DNA from: Mesostigma viride
Lineage: Eukaryota > Streptophyta > Mesostigmatophyceae > Mesostigmatales > Mesostigmataceae
DNA: 64,000 bases
Assembly (NCBI GenBank): GCA_009746045.1
Contig: RPFO01000842.1
Span: 97,501 to 161,500, forward strand
Direction of reading: 5' to 3'
The translations under genes were made by a program, and so were the position numbers. Below the pieces are notes generated by a model that was given only the letters and a program-made list of their open reading frames with translations, was not told where the DNA came from and made no database searches. Shown here piece by piece: positions 26,801 to 37,668 of the stretch. Within the stretch, counting starts at the first letter, position 1. The number at the start of each line of letters is the position of its first letter.

Positions 26801-29800
26801 ATGCCGAGACCACCAGGCAGCTACCTTTCTCCAGTCAAACTGAAAGGTTACTCTGCGAGAACGTCGGTAGGTGACGGGCGCGATGGAGGCTCAAATCAAG
26901 CCCCGTTCGGAGGACCTTAAGACATCGTTGGGCAAAGCATCCGAAATACGCACCTTATCGCTTACGTCGCATTTGGTCCCTCTTTCGCCCCCCGTACGTC
27001 GCGAAATCCTTTTGATTGGTTGTTGCAGAAGCATCGCCGAGTAGAGCACGAATCCAGCAGCTTACGGAAAAGCTGCAAGAGCTGCAAACTGGAATTGAGG
27101 AAGAGCGGCAGGTGCGTCGGTTCAGACACACGGATTTGTCTATGGCCCCTCATGGGCAACAGCTCCCAAGGCGAGGCTGACCCTGCAGTTTTTTCTCTAC
27201 TGTTGTTACCACCGTCTGGGGTAATTATACCTGCCATGTGCCTACCATGTGTTACCTCGTCCACTCGTTTCCTTGCCCATGCTTACATTTCCAAGCTGAT
27301 GGCGACACGTGAAGAGAAAATGCATGTTGAAAGCCTGGGAGATTTGTTTGACATGTCCGTGCCCTGCTGACATGCCAATGGGCGCTAATGTACCTTGGAG
27401 GTCTATGGGGCTCTGGCCGTCCAAGGACAGTGAATCCCCATGCAGCGTTGTATGTCTACTGTATCAGCATTGTGCCACAGGTTGTTAGAAACTGTTCGCC
27501 ATGTCGCTTATGGTGACAACCCTCCCTGAAATGTGTTTACCTGTACTGATGTTGCAGTCTTCAGCTTGCTTCTCATAGGTCGGTCAGTCTGCAGTAAAGC
27601 AAGGCAATATTCATTAATATCAATAGATTTTGGCTAGTCGACAAATAGGTTGATTAGTTGTGTTGCTACCCCGCGCGGCGCCTTCTCTCTCCCTTTGCTA
27701 CGTGGCCAGGCGCGCAAGCAGGCAGTTGAATCCTGCCTGACGGCGTTGGAAGAAAAGGTGCGTCTTACTGTGCGTAATGCACACGACTTCCAGTGCTAAG
27801 TCAATCTTTTTTTGTGTGTGTGCTAATGCACTCGCCTTGTTGTGTTTAGTGCACACTTTTGCTGTGCTGATGCACTCGGCCTGGTGTCTTTAATGCACAC
27901 GTCTTGTTCTGCTAGAGTAAAAGGTTTAATGTGCCGATGCCCACGTCTTGTTGTGCTAATGAACACACCTTAGTATTGTGTTTAATGCACACGTCTGATT
28001 AATGTGCCAATGCCCACGTCTTTTTGTGCTAATGAACACACCTTATTATTGTGTTTAATGCACACGTCTGATTAATGTGCCAATGCCCACGTCTTTTTGT
28101 GCTAATGAACACACCTTATTATTGTGTTTAATGCACACGTCTGATTAATGTGCCAATGCCCACGTCTTTTTGTGCTAATGAACACACCTTATTATTGTGT
28201 TTAATGCACACGTCTGATTAATGTGCCCATGCCCATGTCTTTTTGCGCTAATGCAAACGCCTTATTATTGTGTTTAATGCACACGTCTTAGTGTGCTAAT
28301 GCACCCACCGTAGTGAGCTAATGCAAATGCCTTAGTGTGCTAATCCAGACGTCTTAGTGTGCTAATGCACATGTCCTATTGTGTTGAATGCATGCATCGT
28401 AATTCGCTTTGGCGGACTGGGTGGTTTGTGAGCATTAGTCTACCCTGTTCCATGGATGACGACGAACCAACTGCTCATGAGCCATTCTCTTTCAACAACT
28501 CGTAACTTTCAGTTGGGAATAATGCACCATGTTCGTGGACGTCAGCTTCCTACACGTAGTCCATGACACGATCTACATCACCGATACACGTAGTCCATGA
28601 CACGATCGACATCACCAATACATGTAGTCCATGACACGATCGACATCACCAATACATGTAGTCCATGACACGATCGACATCACCAATACATGTAGTCCAT
28701 GACACGATCGACATCACCAATACATGTAGTCCATGACACGATCGACATCACCAATACATGTAGTCCATGACACGATCGACATCACCAATACATGTAGTCC
28801 ATGACACGATCGACATCACCAATACATGTAGTCCATGACACGATCGACATCACCGATACACGTAGTCCATGACACGATCGACATCACCAATACATGTAGT
28901 CCGTGACACGATCGACATCACCAATACATGTAGTCCATGACACGATCGACATCACCAATACATGTAGTCCATGACACGATCGACATCATTAATAAACGTA
29001 GTGCATGACACGATCGACATCACCAATACACGTAGTCCATGACACAATCGACATCACCAAGCGATCGCTAGCGATTTCAATACATCCAGGTATGAATACT
29101 TCCCACCACCCCTTGTGGGATGGGTGCACATCACATCACCGTCTGGGCGCTCACATGCCATCACCTTAGTTGCCACATGGGCTGCTTACATGATGACGCT
29201 GCTGCCATGCTTTACTCAACTGGGTCCTTTCCATTCCTTCATCTTCTTTCGTCTGCATAAATCTTACTATCTCCAGCTCTGCCAAACAAAGACCTCATCG
29301 GACGCCAAGCTCCAGGTTTGTGCGAATGCATGTAGTCCCGGTCAGTGTTCGAGTCGTAGCACCCATGCGATTCGGTATTGGCATGTTTATTTACGTTCAC
29401 GTAACACCACCCTGTGCTTTCTTGAATAGAGTAGGCCCATGATGTCGAATTCTGGGTGGAAATTTCCAGAAGACCCTGTACCTTGGCATGCCTGGTAGGC
29501 CCGTAGGCTCTTGGTTGTTTGATTGGTGAGTCGGCGTGTGGAGTGGACACCCTGGCATGGTAGACCGCCTCATATACTTCCCATATGTGCCCTGCTTTAA
29601 GTCCCTCCTCTCCCTCCTTCCGTCACATCGCCTCCCCTTCCCCCTGCCGTTGCTCCCCTCCTCCCCTCCCTCCCTGCCATTCCCTCCTCTCCCTCCTCTC
29701 CCTCCTCCCATCGCATGGCCTCCCCTTCTTTCCCACCGTTGCCCCCCCCCCCCGCCCCCCCCCCCCCCTGCCAGCTCCTCTTGAGCCATTCCGCCAAGTT

Positions 29801-32800
29801 AAAGGAGACGCTGATGTCAGACCGGGCCGCACATGAGGTCAGCGCTCATCTGTGATGGTGACATTTGTGACATATGTGACACTGTGTGTTAGTGACACTC
29901 ACTCTCTGTGACAGTGACACTCTATGTGACAGTGACACTCTCTGTGACAGTGACAATCTGTGAGACAGTGACAACCTGTGTGACAGTGACACTGTGTGAT
30001 AGTGGTTCGTTGTCACGCCACATGTCCAGTCGGTGCCTGGAGAACTGCTGCTGCTTTTAAGTCTGTGAGCAGAGCTGGCTTTCAGCCTGCAGGTGCAGCC
30101 TGAAGAGAGATACCAACTCGTAAACGGGTTCACCTTAGTTTCGTTTGTGTGCATGTTCGTGCTAATTGCTAAGCCTTCAACCTTCCGTAGGCGTGACATG
30201 TGCCAGCACTTGAGTTTTCTCATGCATCATCAGACCCCGTTCCTGTCTCGTCGTGATGTTTGTCTCGCGAGAACACACACATGATCCACTTATCATACTG
30301 CAGTAGTATGATAACAAGCATAGAGCACACATAGGACCCACTAACCACATGATAACAAGCATAGGACACACCCATGATCCACTAATCATACTGCAGTAGT
30401 ATGATAACAAACATAGAGCACACATAGGACCCACTAACCACATGATACCAAGCATAGGACACACCCATGATCCACTGATCATGCGTAGTGAAACGAAAGC
30501 ATGTGGGCATCGGCCTTGGGAGCACACTTGCATAACCGCCATGGGCCTGGGAGCAGAAAGAGCAGACATGTACAGATGCCAGCAATGCGATGGCGTGGGA
30601 GTGGGGGGCATATTGTGACAAACTGCGGGGTGCATCGTGTGGAAGCCCACAAAGGTAGGCGGTGGTGGATCCTGCCACCTGAAGGCCAAGCGCGTCCCGT
30701 GTCTTCATTGTAGAGGCATTACGATATAGGCTGAGAATGCACTTTCGTAAGGTTTTGCACTTGACGTGTCTGGGATGGACGCACTCCCAGGAATGCCAGC
30801 AAGGGTATTCAGCAATCTGCACTTACGTCATTAAGACCTTGTGATATATATATTCCGTTGAGAATGATAAGTTACGGAGGTGAAAGTGGCATGCAACATA
30901 AGAAAATTAAACCCCGAAAAGAAGAACCCTACAGACAATAGTCATATTCATATCCAATGTACTCAATAGGAGTTATATATGTATCCAAGGCACCAGCAAA
31001 ACAGACTGCCAGTGCCGATGCCTAATGTGGATGGATCCATCTGAATAGAAAGTTTGTCGGGCTATTGTTCGTCAGCCTGCTAATGAAAGCTCTTTGAGGT
31101 CTGTCCTCCTCCTCCGACTGTTGCTGCGCCTCCTCAACCCCTTGAACCCCTGCACACGCCCCTTCCCCCCTCCCCCCCCTGCAGGCGCTGCGAGAGCGCA
31201 AGGCCAAGGAGATGCAGCTGCTGGAGAGTTCGTGCGCGCTCGAGTTGGCGGTGGAGAGGAAGGTATGTCGATTAGGGAAAAGCGTGGAGGGGGCGGTGGA
31301 TTAGTTGATTGTCACTGGATGTGCATAGGGAACTCGATGAAATCAACGTTCTTGCCTGGGGATAGGGTAGTGCGCGCTTGAGTTGGCAGTGGAGAGGAAA
31401 GTCAGCTCTGGTAAACTTATCGGCTGCGGGTACGGAAACGCCGCTACCAGGCCAACACACCATGCATGCATCACTTTCGTACCCCATGCTGTGTTTTGCA
31501 TCAGGCTGTAAGGGATGGTTAAGTTGCGTTACCGCGTGAAGTTGCGACACCGAATTAGGGCGTCGATCGCAACTTCACGCGGTAATGACTGTAAGTCTTG
31601 CTCCTGAACCTAAGTCAGGTTACCTAAGACTTTGACTACAGAAATTCAGGCCTTACACGGCCGCTCCACACGGTCCGGCCCAAGGGAACAATCAACCAAG
31701 CCTGCGGCCCATGCTAAACTCGGAACCAAACCAGGTCTGCGTAACGATTCCTAAAACAACCGCGCGTTCTCGAATGTGCACGGACGTAAATGATCAAGGA
31801 CGTAAAACCTGGCCCGCACAGATCAGGTAAACACATCAGATAAGATGCCCTACTTCGGCCTGCGTATTCAAGCAACGGATGCTGTAAGCCTCGAGGGTTT
31901 CTCATCACGGCCGCTGTCTGGAATACTTATCTCGTTGTGGCCACCATCTGGCACCCACTTCACGTTGTGAAGTCTCCTCCCCTACGTTCATGCGGGGACC
32001 TGGGCGCGGCGTCGCATCTGTTCAGGCTTGCGTCTTCTCAGGCTTGGGAATGCAAGCAGCGACGTTGTTGCCATAAGGCCTCTTATCATACCTACTGTCA
32101 ATTGTCTCTCGCAGGGACTTCGTTTATCCTGACCCCTGGGACCCTTGCGCTCGGTCGCGTTCTGGTCTCCCCAACGCTAAAATCCAGTCAGCCCAACAGG
32201 CAGGTCTGAAACGGGTCCTCTGGGCCCGCATGTGCATGCAGTGTTTGTCCTTGACCACCATGCTCTCTCTCTCTCTCTCACCTCCATTGTTTGTAGTTCT
32301 TCCTGAATAATCCTGCGATCGCTCTTGAGTGACCACCATGCAGAGCCGCAAGGAGTCGTTGCAGAAGCTCGCGAGGTCTCTTGACGACAAGGCCAGCACG
32401 GTGCGGGGCGCGGTGGCCCAGCAGGCGGCGGCGCGGCATGAGACTGCCGTCAGCTTTGACCAGGCTCTCCGAGATGAGGTTCGTCACAAATAATAATCAT
32501 GTAGACTGCGTCACGCGGGTACCAATAAAGGGACCTTTGACCCATTCTTCGATAGTGAGCAGCTCTCAACAAGGCAGCTTCATAATAATCAGCCTTATAT
32601 TGAGTGCAGCGCCTGACAAGGCAGGCCCACATTTTTTGGTGATGTCAAAGTCAGGGCGTGTGATGTTGTTTTCCCTACTTTCCCTGAACCTGCCGTGCGT
32701 CACGTGTCGCAGCTTCCCGGCCTTCGAACCCCGATGCTGTGAAATGTCGCAAAGTGTCCAGCACTTGCCGCGCTGCTGCTTTTTCTTTACCTTGTGTGCA

Positions 32801-35800
32801 TTGGCGGTGCATGGATCGCCCCATTGTTTTGGGAGGGAAACAACATGCTGTTGCTACTCCGAGGTCGCTGTGCTACACGCCCCTGGCACACTGAGGTGGC
32901 GGAGTGCAACCCTTCAACCCCTTGTTTGACTGCAAATGCCAGAACCTAACATGCTTATTACTGGCATGTTTGTTCCCATCTAGAAATGTCAAACAGGTTG
33001 GCATGGGTGCTGTCATGTTAATCTGTGTTGTGTCCTTGGCTTTCCTTGCCAGCCTGGCGGTGCAAAGGTTTGAGGGCCAGTTCAGGCCTGCCCAACGACA
33101 CCTATTTATGTCTCCCCACGGTCAACTGGCAACTTTCCCCAACCAATCTCTTATTCACCTGTCTGCAGTTGGTATGCACCTGTAGGATGCTCCCAGTTAA
33201 GCTTCTTCGGCCTAGCTAGTGAAGCTTCTTTCGGAGTGCCTTCTGCCTGTGTGGTCCCAGTCATTTTCAAAACGCTGCTTTGTGCCCTGGTACGGGGGCA
33301 TGACCCATGCAGCAGCATGCTTCTGTCTTGTTGCATTCTGTTGTCGTCTCTGTACATCAAGAGTTCACCTCTGTATCCACTAATACTGGCAGTATCTCTA
33401 CTTTCCTGCGTCATCCCCTGCCCTGCCCTGCCCTGCCCTGCCCTGCCCTGCCCTGCCCTGCCCTGCCCTGCCCTGCCCTGCCCTGCCCTGCCCTGCCCTG
33501 CCCTGCCCTGCCCTGCCCTGCCCTGCCCTGCCCTGCCCTGCCCTGCCCTGCCCTGCCCTGCCCTGCCCTGCCCTGCCCTGCCCTGCCCTGCCCTGCCCTG
33601 CCCTGCCCTGCCCTGCCCTGCCCTGCTTCGCTTTGCCCTGCCTCGTGCTGCCCAGTTGAACGGGCTCGGGACCGCCTGCGAGCAGCAGCGTGCGCTGCGG
33701 TACGTGCGCGACCCGTGGACAGTTCCCCTAGTACACATACTGCTACATACCCTACATACTACTGAATACCCTACTTTCGTGCATGACCCGTGGACAGTTC
33801 CCCTAGTACACATACTACTATATACCCTACATACTACTGAATACCCTACTTTCGTGCATGACCCGTGGACAGTTCCCCTAGTACACATATATACCTACCT
33901 ATTTACATGCTACCTGTTAGCACCTCAGTCGCACTAGTATGGTGGCAGTTGTTCTTTCGCCATATCCTCCTGCTGTGAGTACCGTGAGTACAAAAATCGA
34001 CAGGAAAATCAACAGGAAAATCGATGGGAAAACCAACAAGGGGTGCTACTTTCCCTTCATTTTAGTGTTGCGAGACTGAGCTCGCCAAGAAACCCGCAGG
34101 CAGTTGTCTCAGCTATGCTCTTTGGCCCATGGCTTGCATAACAGGTGGCAGATTGTGCTGTAGGCCGGCAGACATGCCCATAACTTTTAGTCATGGCCCA
34201 TACCCACCACCACCCAGAAAAAGGGACCGGTCTTGTTGTGCACCTGGGTTTGGCTTGTCCGCATGCACGTTGGTTGAGTCCCTCTCTAAACCCTGCCCGG
34301 TCCTTCCACCTTGGGCTTCCCTCCCCCATTACCCTCTTTCTGCACCTCAGCTTACTTTGTGGCCATCCAGGTCACGAGTGTGTACCTGTGAGTGCATTAT
34401 CTGACGTCACGTGGCCTCCTGTGCTGCCGTGGCCCCTGGCTTCCCCACAGGGAGAGAAACACAGAAAGCGCGCTGTCTCGCATCAACGATGCGATCGCTC
34501 GTCTCCACGGCCAACTGCAAGAGGAGAAGAAGGCAAGCAGCAGCGCTTCTCTGCGAATCCTGTCCTCTCCTGTCCTCCCCCGCCCCGCCCCGCCCCGCCC
34601 CGCCCCGCCCCCTTCCTCCTCACTTCCCCTTCTCTTGTCCCCACTTCCCCCTGTACCCTCTGGCTGCCTTCTAGAAAACTGTATCAGAAGCGTGGCATCG
34701 GCCGCCTTGCCTATCCTGCGCTGCCTATCTTTTTTCTGACATTATCGCCTCTGCTTTACCCCCCTCTATCCCCCCCCGCTGCCCTCTGCATGCCCTGCTC
34801 CCTGATCCCTGACCCCTGACCCCTGACCCCTGACCCCTGACCCCTGACCCCTGACCCCTGACCCCTGACCCCTGACCCCTGACCCCTGACCCCTGACCCC
34901 TGACCCCTGACCCCTGACCCCTGACCCCTGACCCCTGACCCCTGACCCCTGACCCCTGACCCCTGACCCCTGACCCCTGACCCCTGACCCCTGACCCCTG
35001 ACCCCTGACCCCTGACCCCTGACCCCTGACCCCTGACCCCTGACCCCTGACCCCTGATCCCTGACCCCTGACCCCTGACCCCTGACCCCTGACCCCTGAC
35101 CCCTGACCCCTGATCCCTGACCCCTGACCCCTGACCCCTGATCCCTGATCCCCGGCCCTAGTCCTGAGCATCCCCCTCAACCTTGTACTTGCCCCAACCC
35201 CAGCATGGAACCAAGCAGTCAGTTCTTGCAACCTGCCTTGCGAACTTTCACCAAATACGACTTTTAGTAGTTCACCATCCGATCGAGTGTCAACGGTCTA
35301 CAAAAAATATAGTAACTACACTGCTTCAGTTACTCTGGAGGGTATGGAAACTTGACCTTGTCTCGTTTGTGCTTGCCTGCCTTAACCGTCTCTTGACCTC
35401 TGATCGTTCCGCTCCGGCAGGCACGCGACTTCATGGAGAACAGCCTGCTGCGGTCCATGGAGGAGTGGTGCCTGCAGGTGCACAGGGACATCAAGGTAGG
35501 CTGAACCCTACAGTTTCACAACACTTTTGAATTACGGTATGTTGTACCAAGACTTTTTAATTTTTTCCCCATGGGCTAGCCTATCATGGTGCCGGCCTCC
35601 CGCTCAGCCGCTCAACAAGATATATGGTCACTGTGCACCCTCGTGCACATTCGAGCTACTGCTGGCACCCTCTCTACCCCACATTCGCGTGTGTCAGGTA
35701 CCAACAATTTACTTTTGTCTCCTGAGATCGTCAGCAATATCGTCAGCACACAAGATTGTCGGCCCACGCAAGCTAGATGCAGCAAAATATTAGCAGCTGC

Positions 35801-36231
35801 CATTGCAGTCCTAGCAGGAAGCGATCCTACCAAGGGAAGGCTCGCGTGCTGGCCTCCTTAGACAACGCTTATGACAGCATTGTTGTCTGGCCATCAATAG
35901 ATGTTCATGTTAAGCATGAGACAACAGGCTAGGGTGTCCCTTTTCCAAGGGCAGTTTTGACTGACCATTAAAAAAAAATGGTGTTTTGCCCGGTTTGCTG
36001 AATCATTTTTCCCCAGCCTTTCCCATTTTTTGTTGTTGTCAGTTGTCAGCTACATGCCTAGTCATTTCTGCTTGTAATTTAATCTAATGGACTATATCCG
36101 GTGGATGCCCTTCTCTTGGTCATCTGCAGCTGGAACGCAAGGAGCGTGAGTGCACGGAGGAGATGCTGTTGCGAGTGGTGGAGGAGACGTTCACACGAGT
36201 GGAATCTCGTCTGGCACTTGAGCAGCCTTGA
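26801..36231 (+). CDS. SF-assemblin-like protein, 9 exons
   Basis: Exons: 26801-26870, 27029-27111, 27710-27757, 31185-31262, 32344-32478, 33656-33699, 34451-34532, 35421-35495, 36130-36231. All phases agree and give 238 residues. A short head with an SP motif (MPRPPGSYLSPVKLKGYSAR) is followed by an almost unbroken coiled coil (ARIQQLTEKLQEL; HGQLQEEKKARDFMENSLL; ERKERECTEEMLLRVVEE). This head-plus-segmented-rod layout and the C-terminal RExTEExLL motif are those of SF-assemblin/beta-giardin proteins, which build the striated fibres anchoring flagellar basal bodies. Algal members are nearer 270-280 residues, so an exon may be missing. Donors are GT, except intron 7 after 34532, which begins GCAAGC. 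The first exon is the least certain. Introns 2, 5 and 6 carry satellites. Confidence 0.82.
27770..28390. repeat. 73-bp higher-order repeat built on TAATGCACACGTCT
   Basis: Within SF-assemblin intron 2. Degenerate 20-25 bp units around GTGCTAATGCACACG are organised between 27981 and 28210 into near-identical 73-bp blocks (starts at 27981, 28054, 28127, 28200). The flanks are single diverged units. Confidence 0.88.
28551..29060. repeat. 34-bp minisatellite, about 15 copies
   Basis: The unit reads AATACATGTAGTCCATGACA then CGATCGACATCACC. It contains the palindromes ACATGT and CGATCG. Copies are 90-100 per cent alike with no unique spacers, so this is not a CRISPR-like array. Lies in intron 2 of the SF-assemblin gene. 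Confidence 0.93.
29867..30005. repeat. GTGACAGTGACACTCT minisatellite
   Basis: About eight diverged units of 15-18 bp with core TGTGACAGTGACA, in intron 2 of the SF-assemblin gene. Confidence 0.85.
30281..30480. repeat. About 90-bp tandem duplication with internal palindrome
   Basis: Slightly over two copies of a unit with ATGATCCACT, CATACTGCAGTAGTATG (a 17-bp inverted repeat), CATAGAGCACACATAGGACC and CACATGATAACAAGCATAGG. In SF-assemblin intron 2. Confidence 0.85.
31372..31404 (+). pseudogene. Partial duplicate of SF-assemblin exon 4 end
   Basis: GTGCGCGCTTGAGTTGGCAG then TGGAGAGGAAAGTCAGC closely matches the last 30 bases of the exon at 31185-31262 and its donor, about 140 bp downstream. 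The change to TTGAG creates an in-frame TGA and the GT donor context is altered, so it is probably inert. Confidence 0.7.
31529..31585. repeat. 57-bp perfect hairpin (19-bp arms)
   Basis: TTACCGCGTGAAGTTGCGA (31529-31547) and TCGCAACTTCACGCGGTAA (31567-31585) are perfect reverse complements separated by 19 bp. Same family as the cluster at 26042-26360; sits in an SF-assemblin intron. Confidence 0.9.
33415..33627. repeat. (CCCTG)n microsatellite abutting a splice acceptor
   Basis: About 42 perfect CCCTG pentamers end 29 bp before the acceptor of SF-assemblin exon 6 (33656). The array therefore forms or replaces the polypyrimidine region. Every frame is open on both strands, which produces spurious long frames. 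Confidence 0.95.
33701..33892. repeat. Three copies of an intron-start unit
   Basis: The segment right after the donor at 33700 (GACCCGTGGACAGTTCCCCT, AGTACACATA, then ACATACTACTGAATACCC) recurs at 33785 and 33861. These are tandem copies of about 75 bp at the start of the intron. Confidence 0.85.
34797..35152. repeat. (CCCTGAC)n heptamer array
   Basis: About 50 copies of the 7-mer with a few CCCTGAT variants, in SF-assemblin intron 7. On the other strand it reads GTCAGGG, one to two bases from plant-type telomere repeats, but it is internal and flanked by single-copy intron. Confidence 0.95.
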
Positions 36232-37136
36232 CTCCGACCAGCCACCAACGTATGATTGTGTAGCTGTCATCAGTCTGGGAACTATATGCGGACCGGTCGA
36301 GAGGCCGAGCTCACAGTTGTACGTCATCGACATCATACTTGCCCATTGACCGTTCTAATCAAACACATTATAAGCCAGAAACACATGCATTCAGCTAGAC
36401 ATGCATGCACTGCGCAGGTGACAGCGCAACTAGGCGGTTGGTGGCGCCCTGTGGACAGTTCACCATATTGAGAAAAGTAGTAGATGAATGATTGCCTCTT
36501 TGATACTGAGGCACTGGTCGATCGTAACGTATACGAATATTGATATTATGGCTTGCAAACGCTAAAAGCGACTAGTTTACCTTGATGGTGGGGCCGGAAA
36601 CATCTTAATAAAGCTTGATCAGGGCGTGTGTGTCGAGCCTAACTGGCCGGAAGTTTCTATAGCCGGTGGTGAGCACCATTGCTGCGATCGCACTATAGCT
36701 CCGGCCATTTACGAGGAAATATATAAGCGGATCGATCAAGCAATATATCGATCGATCAAGCAATATCTGTACATGCATGTAGCTAGCATGGATATGGGTG
36801 CAGACCGGGGCGCATGCAATGGATGCATGTGCGCATTTTGATCCTCGAGTAAGCGCACAATATCCTTCTTCGTACATGCACGCACACATCTGTAGGTGTA
36901 TGCATGCATAAATGTTGAAATACGATGTCAAAACTTTACCTAATTTGTATGGTACATCGTCTCTTTTATATAACAAGGCCAGGAATAAAATCTGGCAAAG
37001 GCTAAAGCCACGATGTGGTGGCCTATTGTGCTCACTCATTATTGTCTTATGTGGATGAAATGCATGACACCCTCCAGGTGCAATGGAGGCTTCTATTGTG
37101 TTGAATAGACCATGTGCGAAGTTTAGGTGGTAGATC
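36232..37136. other. Convergent intergenic spacer
   Basis: Lies between the 3' ends of the SF-assemblin-like (+) and SAAL1-like (-) genes. AT-richer, with ATCGATCAAGCAATAT repeated near 36730-36765. No gene recognised. Confidence 0.6.
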
Positions 37137-37589
37137 ATGGCGTTTAGGACTGCGACCAGCCCAGCCTGGCCGGCACCTCCTGACGTGGGCTGGGCCCAGT
37201 GATGTTAGACGCCGCAAGGCCCGCACCTTCAAGGAACAGCTAGTAGAGGACATGGGGGGCCTCGGCCTCTCCGTGATTTGGAAGAAGATGATGGACAAGG
37301 CCAAGTGGGCCCAGGTCATAGAGGACAATGAGCCCCCCCCAGTGGGGAAGCGCCCGCGGGTGCAATCCCGCGGGAGGCACGCCAGATAGTTCCCCCTCGG
37401 GCAGCGTGCGGCTGCCTAGATAGATGTTGTAGTTAGACTGCTGTTAGATAGATGTAGTATGTAGCCAATGCAGATAGATTAGACCGGTAGGAATGTTTGC
37501 ACCCATCCATCCATCCATCGGGGTTAATGCTCCGTGACTCCCCAACGGGAGCACGAGTCTAATTAATTAATTAATTAATGGCGTTTAGG
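37137..37589 (+). mobile_element. LINE-R 5'-truncated insertion with 12-bp TSD
   Basis: The insert 37149-37577 (429 bp) is flanked by perfect ATGGCGTTTAGG at 37137-37148 and 37578-37589. It holds the ORF2 C-terminus (RRRKARTFKEQLVEDMGGLG, then WKKMMDKAKW, ending QSRGRHAR at the stop near 37387), a 3' UTR with a CCATCC array, the stem-loop CTCCCCAACGGGAG and an AATT tail. The cleanest LINE-R 3' end in the window and apparently young. Confidence 0.93.
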
Positions 37590-37668
37590 TGGTAGATCAT
37601 GGCGTTTAGGTGGTAGATCATGTACATAACACCTATCCGATATCAATGTTGGGTTGGATTTCCCCAAC

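Noticed and set aside
28551-29060. CRISPR-like array
   Set aside because: 34-bp units are directly adjacent with no unique spacers, in a eukaryotic intron.
29536-29836. Pro/Leu-rich plus-strand frames
   Set aside because: CT/C-rich low-complexity intron sequence; no domain.
33151-33937. CPALP-type repeat proteins at the CCCTG array
   Set aside because: The pentamer cycles through open frames; the true coding here is the 44-nt SF-assemblin exon at 33656-33699.
34725-35231. Gly/Gln/Ser/Arg-rich minus-strand frame over the CCCTGAC array
   Set aside because: Repeat-driven frame within an intron.
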